Origin: Clostridium amylolyticum
Lineage (GTDB): Bacteria > Bacillota > Clostridia > Clostridiales > Clostridiaceae
Assembly (NCBI RefSeq): GCF_900142075.1
Contig: NZ_FQZO01000001.1
Span: 310,001-374,000 of the forward strand
Direction: 5' to 3'
DNA length: 64,000 nt
Positions 51,473-60,038 of the stretch are shown one piece after another. The position numbers and the translations under genes were made by a program. How positions within the stretch are numbered: the stretch's first letter is position 1; every line of letters starts with the position of its first letter. Under the pieces are notes generated by a model. It did not search any database. It worked only from the letters and a program-made list of their open reading frames with translations, and was not told the DNA's origin.

Positions 51473-52912
51473 TTACTTACATAATTTTTTAAATTCATCT
51501 GCTACAAATTGAACCTGAGTTCCTACTATTACTTGAAGACTTGTCTTGCTAGGTCTAATTACACCAGAAACTCCTGCGGACTTAATAACTTTCTCATTTA
51601 CTGCGGTATGATCTTTAATTTCTAAACGTAATCTAGTTACACAGTTATCTATGGACACTACGTTTTCTTTTCCGCCTACACCTTTTAATATTATGGAAGC
51701 TATTTCAGTGTAGTCATTATTTGAAAGTTTAACATTCATTTCTTCGCTTTGATCATCGTCTTCTCTACCTGGAGTCTTTAAATTGAAGGTTGTAATTGCA
51801 AATCTGAATACTACATAATAAATAACACCGAATATAATTCCTATAGGAATAAGCATAATTGGATTTTGAGCCATTGGAGCTTTAAAGCTTAAGAACCAAT
51901 CTACAAAACCTGCACTAAAGTTGAATCCAGCTCTTACTGGTAATAATGTACATACTATGGCGGATATACCTGTTAATATAGCGTGAATTAAATATAAACC
52001 TGGAGCCATGAACATAAATGCAAATTCTAGAGGTTCTGTAACACCTGTAAAGAAAGAGGATATGGATGCTGCTAATAATAAACCATATACTACTTTTTTC
52101 TTTTTGTCTTTAGCGGTATGATACATAGCTAAAGCACCAGCTGGCAAACCAAACATCATTACTGGGAAGAATCCTGTCATATACATACCTGTTTGTCCAA
52201 GCACACCTTTTCCAGTCCAGAAGTTACCAAGGTCATTGATATTAGCTACATCAAACCAGAACACTGAGTTAAGAGCATGGTGCAGACCGGTAGGGATTAA
52301 TAATCTATTTAAGAAGGCATATATACCTGATCCGATAGCTCCTGTGGAAACTATGGATTTACCAAAGGCTACTAAACCGCCATACACTGCAGGCCATATA
52401 AAGAATAATACTAATGAGGCAACTATGGATGCTGCTGCTGTTACTATGGCAACGCTTCTTTTACCACTAAAGAAGGCAAGGGCATCAGGCAATTTGGTGT
52501 TTTTAAATTTGTTATAACAACTAGCGCCTATTAAACCTGCTAAAATACCGATAAATTGTGTTTCAGTTTTACCAAAAGCTGCTGGTACTACGTCAACTTT
52601 AACACCTTTAAACATTGCTACAGCTGCTGGAGATAATAAAGTGGTGATCATAAGCCAGGAAACAAGTCCCGCAAGCCCTGAGGTTCCATCATTATCCTTG
52701 GACATTCCAACTGCTACACCTATGGCGAACAAAATTCCCATGTGGTCTATGAGTGCTCCACCAGATTTAATTAGGAAAGCAGAGGCTACATTGTTTGCTC
52801 CCCAACCTGTAGGGTCAATCCAATAACCAATACCCATTAAGATACTTGCTACGGGTAAAACAGCTACAGGAAGCATTAAGGATTTACCCAGTCTTTGTAA
52901 ATACTTCATCAT
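51473..52912 (-). CDS. nagE: PTS N-acetylglucosamine/glucose permease, EIICB (NagE-type)
   Basis: About 479 residues from ATG 52912 (GGAGGGG 9 nt upstream). EIIC occupies res ~1-380 with about ten membrane helices and glucose-family motifs (LMLPVAVLPVASILMGIGYW, GLHHALNSVFWFD, GVTEPLEFAFMF). EIIB occupies res ~400-479 with the phospho-cysteine in SIDNCVTRLRLE. EIIA is absent and must be supplied in trans. The fold and length fit NagE/GlcNAc permeases; glucose itself is possible. Expression is apparently controlled by a RAT/terminator switch at 53014-53083. Import of GlcNAc would fit the amino-sugar genes at the right end of the window. Confidence 0.85.
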   Translation of the reverse strand: MMKYLQRLGKSLMLPVAVLPVASILMGIGYWIDPTGWGANNVASAFLIKSGGALIDHMGILFAIGVAVGMSKDNDGTSGLAGLVSWLMITTLLSPAAVAMFKGVKVDVVPAAFGKTETQFIGILAGLIGASCYNKFKNTKLPDALAFFSGKRSVAIVTAAASIVASLVLFFIWPAVYGGLVAFGKSIVSTGAIGSGIYAFLNRLLIPTGLHHALNSVFWFDVANINDLGNFWTGKGVLGQTGMYMTGFFPVMMFGLPAGALAMYHTAKDKKKKVVYGLLLAASISSFFTGVTEPLEFAFMFMAPGLYLIHAILTGISAIVCTLLPVRAGFNFSAGFVDWFLSFKAPMAQNPIMLIPIGIIFGVIYYVVFRFAITTFNLKTPGREDDDQSEEMNVKLSNNDYTEIASIILKGVGGKENVVSIDNCVTRLRLEIKDHTAVNEKVIKSAGVSGVIRPSKTSLQVIVGTQVQFVADEFKKLCK

Positions 52913-53013
52913 GATAAATTTCCCCTCCATATTTATTTATTTTAAGGATGTGCACATCCTCAAATACAAAATGATTAATAATAGATTTAAATCAATAATA
53001 AATTTAAATAAAT

Positions 53014-53083
53014 AAAAAAAGCCGAAAAGAATAACTTAGTATCATTCTTCTCAGCTTATGCCCAAATTTAATCGGTTACACGC
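53014..53083 (-). promoter_or_regulatory. RAT antiterminator overlapping terminator in nagE leader
   Basis: Read on the minus strand, GCGTGTAACCGAT...GGGCATAAGC (53083-53054) matches the pattern of GlcT/LicT RNA antiterminator targets. It overlaps the 5' arm of an intrinsic terminator, AAGCTGAGAAGAAT facing ATTCTTTTCGGCTT then T7 (53056-53014). Binding of a BglG-family protein would stabilise the RAT and block termination. The antiterminator gene is not in the window. Confidence 0.75.
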
Positions 53084-53114
53084 TGCAACGTAAAATATTT
53101 AAATTTATATTTTT

Positions 53115-53143
53115 ATATTATCATATAGTTTTTATTTAATCAA
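53115..53143 (-). promoter_or_regulatory. Predicted nagE promoter
   Basis: Minus strand TTGATT (53143-53138), 17 bp, TAATAT (53120-53115), about 30 bp before the RAT sequence. The remaining leader and upstream DNA to 53269 shows nothing else. Confidence 0.55.
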
Positions 53144-53269
53144 TAGGATTTTATAATTTTTTATAAGAAATTCTTTGTATGCCATTATTTTATTAAGCAA
53201 TAGGGCAATTTGGTATAAAAGTGTCAATGAAGCTTTTTCTAATTAATTAAGAGGTTATTAAACACTATT

Positions 53270-53980
53270 TCAATAGGAAAAATAATTCTTCTCAAGATTT
53301 TCAATTCCGCGATTTATTAGATTTTCCATAGCTTTTTTAGCACCTTGGGCATCTTTTTCTTTAATCTTTTCTATGATAATTTTAATTTGATCAGTGGTTT
53401 CTTTAACTTCAAAATATTTAAACATAACACTGGTTAATACTATGCTGATATTTTCAAAAGCGTTATGTACTAGAGGGTAAATATAGTTGCCTGTGGCACA
53501 AAAAACTGCATGATGGAAATCAAAGATTACCTTTGATATCTCTTCAAAAGAACCCTCAGAGAGCATATTTTCATATAATTCTTCCATTAATTCTATATCT
53601 GAATCTGTTCTGTTTAACGCTGCAAGGTATGCTCCAGCACCTTCGTTTATAATTCTAAATTCCATTAGAGAATAAAAGGTTTTTTTATCAAAATTGCCTC
53701 CATTATGATTAATTATGGATAATAAGGTTTCTAATCTTCCTTTTCGTATATAATCGGCTACATAAGTGCCTTTTCTAGGGATGATTTCTATAAAACCTTT
53801 ATTCTGTAATTCGTTAAGGCCAAGGTTTACAATGGTTCTGCTAACCTTCATCTGATCTGCCATTTCTCTTTCTGTGGGGAGCTTATCTCCTATTTTTAGT
53901 TCTCCGGATAATATCATGTTTTCTATAGCTTCAATAAACAACTCTTTCATAGATGGTGCTACTATTTCTGTTAGATTCAT
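53270..53980 (-). CDS. FadR-subfamily GntR regulator
   Basis: 236 residues. N-terminal winged helix (SGELKIGDKLPTEREMADQMKVSRTIVNLGLNELQNKGFI, in parts, res ~27-66) and FCD-type helical effector domain (MEFRIINEGAGAYLAA, FDFHHAVFCATGN, RGIENLE) whose Asp/His residues usually bind a metal and a carboxylate ligand. Divergent from the four-gene membrane redox operon starting at 54189; GGTnnnACC-type operators at 53996-54014 and 54140-54154 flank the shared promoter region, supporting both autoregulation and control of the operon. AAGGAG lies 6-7 nt before the ATG. Confidence 0.85.
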   Translation of the reverse strand: MNLTEIVAPSMKELFIEAIENMILSGELKIGDKLPTEREMADQMKVSRTIVNLGLNELQNKGFIEIIPRKGTYVADYIRKGRLETLLSIINHNGGNFDKKTFYSLMEFRIINEGAGAYLAALNRTDSDIELMEELYENMLSEGSFEEISKVIFDFHHAVFCATGNYIYPLVHNAFENISIVLTSVMFKYFEVKETTDQIKIIIEKIKEKDAQGAKKAMENLINRGIENLEKNYFSY

Positions 53981-53995
53981 TTTATACTCCTTCCT

Positions 53996-54014
53996 TATTT
54001 GGTTAAACCAAATA
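53996..54014. promoter_or_regulatory. FadR/GntR operator, proximal to regulator
   Basis: TATTTGGTT-A-AACCAAATA, a perfect dyad containing the TTGGT-N3-ACCAA core typical of FadR-subfamily sites, 16 bp before the regulator start. Confidence 0.75.
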
Positions 54015-54139
54015 CCAAATATATTTTAAATTATTTTTGAGAAAAAATCAAATAATAATTAATTTCATAAATCCTTAAAAATACCGTATGTAAACCATTG
54101 CATAATTTACAAAAGTATGTTATTATTTTATCAAAGATT

Positions 54140-54154
54140 GTGGTTTGACCACAG
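54140..54154. promoter_or_regulatory. FadR/GntR operator, proximal to redox operon
   Basis: TGTGGT-TTG-ACCACA, the same GGTnnnACC core, 35 bp before the membrane-protein start. Confidence 0.65.
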
Positions 54155-54188
54155 TCCAAAATAAAATATATTTATGGGAGGGTAATTT

Positions 54189-54968
54189 ATGGGGGAATTA
54201 TCATTAAAGAAAGGTTGGTCACTTCAGCAGACGGTACTATGGTTTATGTTTACTGCCACGGTGTTGGGAACTGCACTCCTAACAGCATACAATCCTATCT
54301 GGGCAAATGTTCCGCTTAACGTAATTCCAGCAGTGCTGGTTCTACTTTTCTTAAAACCGGTGTTTTTTGAAAAACTTAAACTATCTACATTAATAATAAT
54401 GCGTACACTTATAGTATTTGCTGTGGCAGAATTGATTCCAGGACAAACTTATGTGAATGTAGTAATGGTGTTTTTAGCTATTAACATTTTAGAAGCTACC
54501 TTTACAGATTTAAAGCATAAACAATACTTTAACTTTGTGACAGGTCTAGTACTTGCTGTCAGCGTAATAGTTTTAAAAGGTACCTGGGAAGGGGGAATTT
54601 ATTCCGCTCATGGTCATACCGTTGAAGCTACTATCTGCTGGATAATAGCCTATACTCTTTGGAATTGGATCTTTGTTACAGGTGAGTTTAGCGCTTCTAT
54701 ATCACTAATGCATGTGGGGATATTATTAGCACCTATAATTGGAGTAATAATTACCATTAACCCTGGTCTTTGGTTATTGTTAAGAGCTAATACTTTAACT
54801 TTTGGGGGCATTTTGCAAATAAGCAATAAACGTTATTTTGAAAAATCCTTTGAAAATGAAAAGTTTGAGAAGTTTATTCAATTTACTCACAAAAATATTG
54901 TACAGCTTATACTTATGATGATTAATTTAGCATTAATTGCTTATGCTTTTATTGCAATATATATTTAA
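54189..54968 (+). CDS. Polytopic membrane protein related to DUF5692
   Basis: 259 residues with seven to eight hydrophobic helices. INILEATFTDLKHKQYFN and WIIAYTLWNWIFVTGEFSAS are mirrored in the last gene of the operon (INIIEAIFRDIE; WIIAYDLWNISYC), so the two are paralogues despite low overall identity. Polar residues in these helices (Glu, Asp, Asn, Trp) could bind a cofactor or lipid-like substrate. TGGGAGGG precedes the ATG at 9 nt. First gene behind a GntR-type operator; 17 bp from the next gene. Function unknown. Confidence 0.7.
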   Translation: MGELSLKKGWSLQQTVLWFMFTATVLGTALLTAYNPIWANVPLNVIPAVLVLLFLKPVFFEKLKLSTLIIMRTLIVFAVAELIPGQTYVNVVMVFLAINILEATFTDLKHKQYFNFVTGLVLAVSVIVLKGTWEGGIYSAHGHTVEATICWIIAYTLWNWIFVTGEFSASISLMHVGILLAPIIGVIITINPGLWLLLRANTLTFGGILQISNKRYFEKSFENEKFEKFIQFTHKNIVQLILMMINLALIAYAFIAIYI

Positions 54969-54985
54969 TACGAAGGGAGAATAAC

Positions 54986-56515
54986 ATGCAAAAGGTAGAT
55001 GTTGTTGTAATTGGAGCAGGTAATGGAGGATTAGCTTCAGCTGCATCCTTATCTTTAGAAGGTAAGAAAGTAATAGTATTTGAAAGGCACAATATTCCTG
55101 GAGGTTGTGGCACAAGCTTCCGCAGGGGAAGATTTGAGTTTGAGGTAGCTTTGCACCAATTAAGCTCCATGGGAACCATAGAAAAACCAGGTCCGCTGAG
55201 GAAGCTATTTAAAGATTATGGTATAGAAAACAAAATTGACTGGATTGAAATAGAATCCTTGTATAAAGTAAATCTACCTGGAGGCAGAGGTGTTGCTTTA
55301 CCAGCAGATAGAAAAAAAGCAGAAGAACTTTTAATCTCGGAATTTCCAGAAGAAAAGGATTCTATATTAAGATATTTTGAAATCGTATACAAATTTTGCT
55401 CTGAATCTGCAGATTTCATGAGCAAAAGTGCAGGTACTAATGGGGAACCTTCAGATATTAAAAAATTTATGGTGAAGGTTGGATTTGCTAAAAAGTATCC
55501 TATCTTAGCTAAGTATGGGTTAAAAAGCACCCAAGAGGTATTAGACGAGTTCTTTAAATCACCTGAACTTCAACTTTGTTTAAGCGCTTATTGGTGTTTT
55601 ATGGGTATGCCTCCGGAGAGATTCCCTTTCTCCATTTTAGCTAAATGCACCCATATATATATTGAGGATAAGCCCTTTTATCTACGAGGGGGATCACAGG
55701 TTATTTCTCAGGCATTAACGGAGTCCATTAGAGATAGAGGTAATGAAGTTAAATTTAATTGTGGTGTTAAGAATATCCTCATAGAAAATGGGGAAGCTGT
55801 AGGGGTTATTGATGACAATGGAGAGGAATATAGATGTAAGAAAATCATCTCTAACATTTCTCCTCTGCACACCTATGGAAACTTACTAGATGAAAAAGAT
55901 ATCCCAGCTAAGGCTAGAGAATATTTCAAAGCATATACAGTAGGCATTTCAGCTTTAACATGTTTTATTGGATTGGATTGTCCACCTGAAGAAATCGGAT
56001 TTACAGATTCCTTTAATTTAATTTATAACAGTTTAAATGCCAATGAAGATTTTATGGGAGCTTATGAGCTTATGCCTGAAAAAGACCCTATTATAGCTAC
56101 TTGTTATACCGTAGACGATCCTATGGTATCACCAAAAGGTACAAGCATTATCACTGCTGGTACACTTAAATATGCTACAGAGTGGGAAAAGCTTTCACCA
56201 GAGAAGTACTATGAAACTAAGTATAAAGCAGCAGATATTATAATAGAGCGCTTGGAGAAAAACTTCCCTGGTATCAGAAGCCACATAGAAGAGATAGAGG
56301 TGGCTACGCCATTAACTCATATGAGATATTTAAATCATCCTGGCGGAGCTATTTATGGATTTGAGCAAGACCTTAAATCCTCTGTATATTTCTTCCCTAG
56401 AGATAACTTTGTTAAGAATTTAACCTTTGCTAGCGGTTGGGTTAATGTATGTGGATTTGGGCCTAACTATATGTATGGTGATACCGTAGCAAAAGAAGTA
56501 GCAAAAGAGGTGTAG
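54986..56515 (+). CDS. CrtI/retinol-saturase-like FAD oxidoreductase
   Basis: 509 residues. N-terminal FAD-binding Rossmann motif VVVIGAGNGGLASAASLSLEG (res ~4-24, in parts), IVFERHNIPGGCGTSF-type follow-up (VIVFERHNIPGGCG), and C-terminal GGAIYGFEQ and ASGWVNVCGFGPNYMYGD, as in phytoene desaturases and all-trans-retinol 13,14-reductases. These enzymes oxidise or saturate conjugated polyenes. No carotenoid synthesis genes are present, so a polyunsaturated lipid, quinone or other conjugated substrate is more likely. GAAGGGAGA before ATG. Next gene starts 4 bp downstream. Confidence 0.8.
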   Translation: MQKVDVVVIGAGNGGLASAASLSLEGKKVIVFERHNIPGGCGTSFRRGRFEFEVALHQLSSMGTIEKPGPLRKLFKDYGIENKIDWIEIESLYKVNLPGGRGVALPADRKKAEELLISEFPEEKDSILRYFEIVYKFCSESADFMSKSAGTNGEPSDIKKFMVKVGFAKKYPILAKYGLKSTQEVLDEFFKSPELQLCLSAYWCFMGMPPERFPFSILAKCTHIYIEDKPFYLRGGSQVISQALTESIRDRGNEVKFNCGVKNILIENGEAVGVIDDNGEEYRCKKIISNISPLHTYGNLLDEKDIPAKAREYFKAYTVGISALTCFIGLDCPPEEIGFTDSFNLIYNSLNANEDFMGAYELMPEKDPIIATCYTVDDPMVSPKGTSIITAGTLKYATEWEKLSPEKYYETKYKAADIIIERLEKNFPGIRSHIEEIEVATPLTHMRYLNHPGGAIYGFEQDLKSSVYFFPRDNFVKNLTFASGWVNVCGFGPNYMYGDTVAKEVAKEV

Positions 56516-56519
56516 TGAT

Positions 56520-57683
56520 ATGAAGAGTATGAAAGAAATAATTATAAGTGAAATGGTTCATGGAAATGAAATTTTAAAGGATATAGAAGTTACAAGAAAA
56601 AATGGTAAGGATTTAGTGCTGGAAAGAAATAAAACCAAAGAAATTATCGGCGGAATCCATGCAGAAAAGTTAGAACTTAAAGTTGTAGAAGTGTATGAGG
56701 TAACTAAGGAGTCTAAAACTATTCGTCTAGTATCGAAAAATGGATATCTGCCACCTTTCCAGGCTGGCCAATATATAAATATTTTTACTATAATTAATGG
56801 GGTGAGAACTAGCAGACCTTATAGTATTTCCTCATCGCCAAAGCAAAGAGCTTTTTATGAAATTACAGTTGCTCGTATACCTACAGGATTCGTATCAGAT
56901 TATTTTTTAGATAATATAAAAGTGGGGGATGAATTTGAAGCTAATGGCCCTGCAGGAACCTTCCACTTTAATCCGGTTTTTCATCATAAAAAATCAGTGT
57001 TTTTAGCTGGGGGAAGCGGTATCACTCCTTTTATGAGCATGAGTCGTGAAATCCTTGAAAGTGGTATGGATAGAGAAATTTATTTAATCTATGGATGCAG
57101 AAGGGAAGAGCTTGCCATATATCATGAAGAACTTTCCCAAATGGCTAAAAATCATAGCAATTTCCACTATACCTTAGTTATATCAGATAGTGATGCGGAG
57201 TTTACTGGCAGAAAAGGATTTATAGATGCTAAGTGCATTAAAGAAATAGTGGGAGATTTAGATAATTGCACCTTCTATATGTGCGGACCACAAATAATGA
57301 CGGATTTTTGTATGAAGGCTTTAAAAGAATTAAAAGTAAAGGATAGAAATATACGCCGTGAAATGTTCGGCTCAAGGCAAGATATTCAAAATGAGCCAGG
57401 GTGGCCAGATGAGCTAAAGGGCACTGAAGTGTTTAAAGTAAAAGTTGGAGATAAAGTTATTGATGCTAAGTCTAGTGAATCCTTACTTACAGCCATTGAA
57501 CGTTCAGGACTAAGAATTAATGTTTGCTGCAGAAGTGGAGAGTGCAGCTTGTGCCGCATTAAGCTGGTGAGTGGAAATGTATTCATGCCAAGAGGGGTAT
57601 TATTAAGACTTGCTGATGAAAAATTCGGATATATACACTCTTGTAAAGCATATCCCATAAGTGATTTAGAGATAATGTTTTAA
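56520..57683 (+). CDS. FNR-type NAD(P)H reductase with C-terminal 2Fe-2S domain
   Basis: 387 residues. After a ~55-residue N-terminal segment of unknown role comes a ferredoxin-reductase module: FAD motif RPYSISSSP (res ~100), NAD motif LAGGSGITPFMS (res ~162), YLIYGCRRE and FYMCGPQIMTDF. The C-terminus is a plant-type ferredoxin: CCRSGECSLCRIK (C-x4-C-x2-C) and a last Cys in HSCKAYP. It should carry electrons from NAD(P)H to a partner; the CrtI-like enzyme four bases upstream is the obvious candidate. Related to reductase components of oxygenases, but no oxygenase is encoded, fitting an anaerobic reduction. Confidence 0.85.
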   Translation: MKSMKEIIISEMVHGNEILKDIEVTRKNGKDLVLERNKTKEIIGGIHAEKLELKVVEVYEVTKESKTIRLVSKNGYLPPFQAGQYINIFTIINGVRTSRPYSISSSPKQRAFYEITVARIPTGFVSDYFLDNIKVGDEFEANGPAGTFHFNPVFHHKKSVFLAGGSGITPFMSMSREILESGMDREIYLIYGCRREELAIYHEELSQMAKNHSNFHYTLVISDSDAEFTGRKGFIDAKCIKEIVGDLDNCTFYMCGPQIMTDFCMKALKELKVKDRNIRREMFGSRQDIQNEPGWPDELKGTEVFKVKVGDKVIDAKSSESLLTAIERSGLRINVCCRSGECSLCRIKLVSGNVFMPRGVLLRLADEKFGYIHSCKAYPISDLEIMF

Positions 57684-57702
57684 TAACATTTAGGAGGTTT
57701 AT

Positions 57703-58626
57703 ATGTTTTTCTTTGAAAACTATAGTTTACCATCAGTTTTAGCTCTAATTGGACTTCTTGTATTACTTCTTCTTGTAAATGAATTTACAAGAAGAAGTAA
57801 AATTGCAGCTATCCTTTGCTACATTATACTGCCAGTTCTTTTATCTATATTTTTATGGCCTAAATCAGCTGGAGCTGGTACCTCAGGCGGATATTGGTTT
57901 GCTTGGGTAAAGACTTATTCGGCCTTGGCAGGAGTTATAGGTTTTATGGCAATTAGGTATATAAAAAGGATTAGAGAAAATAAGTACGCAGTGTATTTTC
58001 CGGCTGCCATACTGATAATAAACATTATTGAAGCCATTTTCCGAGATATAGAAGTGTATTCCATGAATGGTAATATCGAAAATGGAATAGTTATGCTAGG
58101 AGGTACTTGGAATATCATAAACGCTGTTGCTGGTATTTTCCTAGTGTTATCTATGACTGGATGGGCCGGTATTAAAATTGCTAACACAAAGTCTCAGGAC
58201 ATGATATGGCCAGATCAATTGTGGTTTTGGATTATAGCTTATGATTTGTGGAATATATCTTATTGTTACAATTGTATATCCAATAGGGCTATGTATGCAG
58301 GGGTACTTATCATTGCAGCCTGCTCTATAGCGGAAATCTTTAAAAGAGGAGCTTGGTTACAGCATAGAGCCATGACCTTGGCTTTATGGGGAATGTTTTC
58401 ATTATCTTTAGATTATGCAAAGTATCCAGCCTTTGGAATAACCTCTACCCACAATCCTAAGGCATTGTTAACCTTAAGTATATTGTCACTTATCGCTAAC
58501 CTTGCAGTATTCTTATATGGAGTATGTAAGATGGTTAAAACCAAGAGAAATCCTCTTAAACAAGATTTATATACAGATTTAAATTCTTATAAGAAGAATT
58601 TAGCAGCTAATGGATTAGCCCATTAA
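57703..58626 (+). CDS. DUF5692-like polytopic membrane protein
   Basis: 307 residues with eight or so helices. Opens SLPSVLALIGLLVLLLLVNEF; shares INIIEAIFRDIE and WIIAYDLWNISYC with the first gene of the operon. Several buried polar and aromatic residues (WPDQLWFW, CYNCIS) look functional. TAGGAGG 7 nt before ATG; 19 bp after the reductase gene. I place it in DUF5692 from memory. A perfect 18-bp inverted repeat lies in its first 100 bp (57763-57800). Terminator follows at 58631. Likely the membrane substrate-binding or electron-accepting partner. Confidence 0.7.
   Translation: MFFFENYSLPSVLALIGLLVLLLLVNEFTRRSKIAAILCYIILPVLLSIFLWPKSAGAGTSGGYWFAWVKTYSALAGVIGFMAIRYIKRIRENKYAVYFPAAILIINIIEAIFRDIEVYSMNGNIENGIVMLGGTWNIINAVAGIFLVLSMTGWAGIKIANTKSQDMIWPDQLWFWIIAYDLWNISYCYNCISNRAMYAGVLIIAACSIAEIFKRGAWLQHRAMTLALWGMFSLSLDYAKYPAFGITSTHNPKALLTLSILSLIANLAVFLYGVCKMVKTKRNPLKQDLYTDLNSYKKNLAANGLAH
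57763..57800. repeat. Perfect 18-bp inverted repeat inside coding sequence
   Basis: TTACTTCTTCTTGTAAAT (57763-57780), GA, then its exact reverse complement (57783-57800), within codons ~21-33 of the membrane protein. The mRNA would form a strong hairpin early in the gene. Confidence 0.9.
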
Positions 58627-58630
58627 TTTA

Positions 58631-58684
58631 AAGGAGTGACATACGCAGGAGTTTTCAATAACTCCTGTGAAGGTCACTCTTTTA
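58631..58684 (+). terminator. Rho-independent terminator of redox operon
   Basis: AGGAGTGAC and CAGGAGTT on the left pair with AACTCCTG and GTCACTCTTT on the right, ending in T's. Confidence 0.8.
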
Positions 58685-58856
58685 ATATTTATAAAGGATT
58701 TTTGCTTATGGTGTGGAAATATTAATAATAAATGTAATATAATGTTATTGGATTAAGGTAAAATCTTTATTTAGGTATGAACATCATATTCTGCAATAAT
58801 TAAAGTAATACCTATAGAAAGATAAATCTTAAAAAATACAGGAAAGGAGTTATATT

Positions 58857-59219
58857 ATGAAGAAAGCTTTGATAATAATAGGACTTATAATCTCAGTAGT
58901 CCTTTTGGGGGATATTCTTCTTATTACTACTAAGAATAGCGGGATAGCTAATTGGGGAGGAATTATAATTCCATCCTTTTTGGCTGGGATTATAATAAAT
59001 ATCTTCATTAATAGTGATGAGAGAAAGAAATTTTATAAAATTGCTGCAGTTTCAACGGTAGTTACAAAGATAATTTTGTTTTTATTACTTGTTAAGGGGC
59101 CTACTGCTTTAGCAGTACTTCTTATGCTTATTATATATTATGGAGTATCCTATCTGTTTATTAGTTTAGGCGGCAAGGTTTTAGCGGGTAAGAAGGAACA
59201 AGATAGTAAAAGTGTATAA
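58857..59219 (+). CDS. Small four-helix membrane protein
   Basis: 120 residues, four predicted membrane helices and a charged tail (GKKEQDSKSV). AGGAAAGGAG 6 nt before the ATG supports translation. No family recognised. It has a terminator on either side (58631 and 59269), so it is a separate unit. Confidence 0.65.
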   Translation: MKKALIIIGLIISVVLLGDILLITTKNSGIANWGGIIIPSFLAGIIINIFINSDERKKFYKIAAVSTVVTKIILFLLLVKGPTALAVLLMLIIYYGVSYLFISLGGKVLAGKKEQDSKSV

Positions 59220-59268
59220 GTTTTGAACATGAGTATAAATACTTGGTTACAAAACATTATGTAAAATA

Positions 59269-59303
59269 AATAGTCAGCTTTATTTCTAAGAAAGCTGACT
59301 ATT
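59269..59303. terminator. Bidirectional terminator between convergent genes
   Basis: AATAGTCAGCTTT (59269-59281) pairs with AAAGCTGACTATT (59291-59303). Ends the small membrane gene and the minus-strand DNA-metabolism pair. Confidence 0.8.
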
Positions 59304-59309
59304 GTGCTT

Positions 59310-60038
59310 TTATATCTCTGGAAGGTTCGCCCAATATCTTTTAGGCATGCTTCTCTTTTGAAGTCTCGGATTTTCTCTTTCTAATATGGTGGTGCTCTTA
59401 AAATATCTTTTCCAAAGCTCTTCGTAAACCCCAGGGGTTATTTTAGGAACTTGTTCTAATTTTAATTCTCCTAAGGTGGCTTTTTCCCCATCATAAATTA
59501 TAGCAATGTTTCTTTTGGTATCATGGATAATAAATCTCATGGAGGAGAATCTCTTTACAAAATGATTGAGTAATAGGGGGAGTATATTATGATCTGGGGA
59601 TATTTTTGAGTAGAAGGTATCCTTATAAACCTCTTGAAATCTTACAAAGCCAGTAAATCTATGAGCTTCTAATGAAACTCTTCTAGCTAGCTTATGGGTG
59701 TTTAAAATTATGTCATTATTTAAGTGCAAATCCACCTCTTTTTCATACTTAAAGCATAGTTTTATATATTCATAAAGCAGAGAATAGTTTTCATCCTCTG
59801 AACTTAAAAATAAGTAGTAAATTCTTCTTAAGGTTTCATCCAGCAGCTTTTTTTCTAAAGAACTATAGACTCTTTCAAATTTATCCTTCTCTGTGTCTAT
59901 TTCTATGAGCTCATAGGTAAAATTAGGTATATAGTAATTTTTATCTATAAACAATTCTGGTTTCTTCTTATTATAATAACTGTAATAAATGCAGGTTAAA
60001 AATCCTTCAAAACTACCATCAAACAAATAAACAATCAT
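59310..60038 (-). CDS. DUF4130/TIGR03915-type putative DNA-metabolism protein
   Basis: 242 residues. MIVYLFDGSFEGFLTCIYYSY, HKLARRVSLEAHRFTGFVRFQEV and FVKRFSSMRFIIHDTKRNIAIIYD (in parts) match the family that accompanies a radical SAM-HhH protein, here the gene directly upstream in transcription. The pair is found widely in Firmicutes and has been suggested to act in DNA modification or repair because the C-terminal part relates to uracil-DNA glycosylase-associated proteins. GGAGAG precedes the ATG, which overlaps the upstream stop by one base. Confidence 0.8.
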   Translation of the reverse strand: MIVYLFDGSFEGFLTCIYYSYYNKKKPELFIDKNYYIPNFTYELIEIDTEKDKFERVYSSLEKKLLDETLRRIYYLFLSSEDENYSLLYEYIKLCFKYEKEVDLHLNNDIILNTHKLARRVSLEAHRFTGFVRFQEVYKDTFYSKISPDHNILPLLLNHFVKRFSSMRFIIHDTKRNIAIIYDGEKATLGELKLEQVPKITPGVYEELWKRYFKSTTILERENPRLQKRSMPKRYWANLPEI

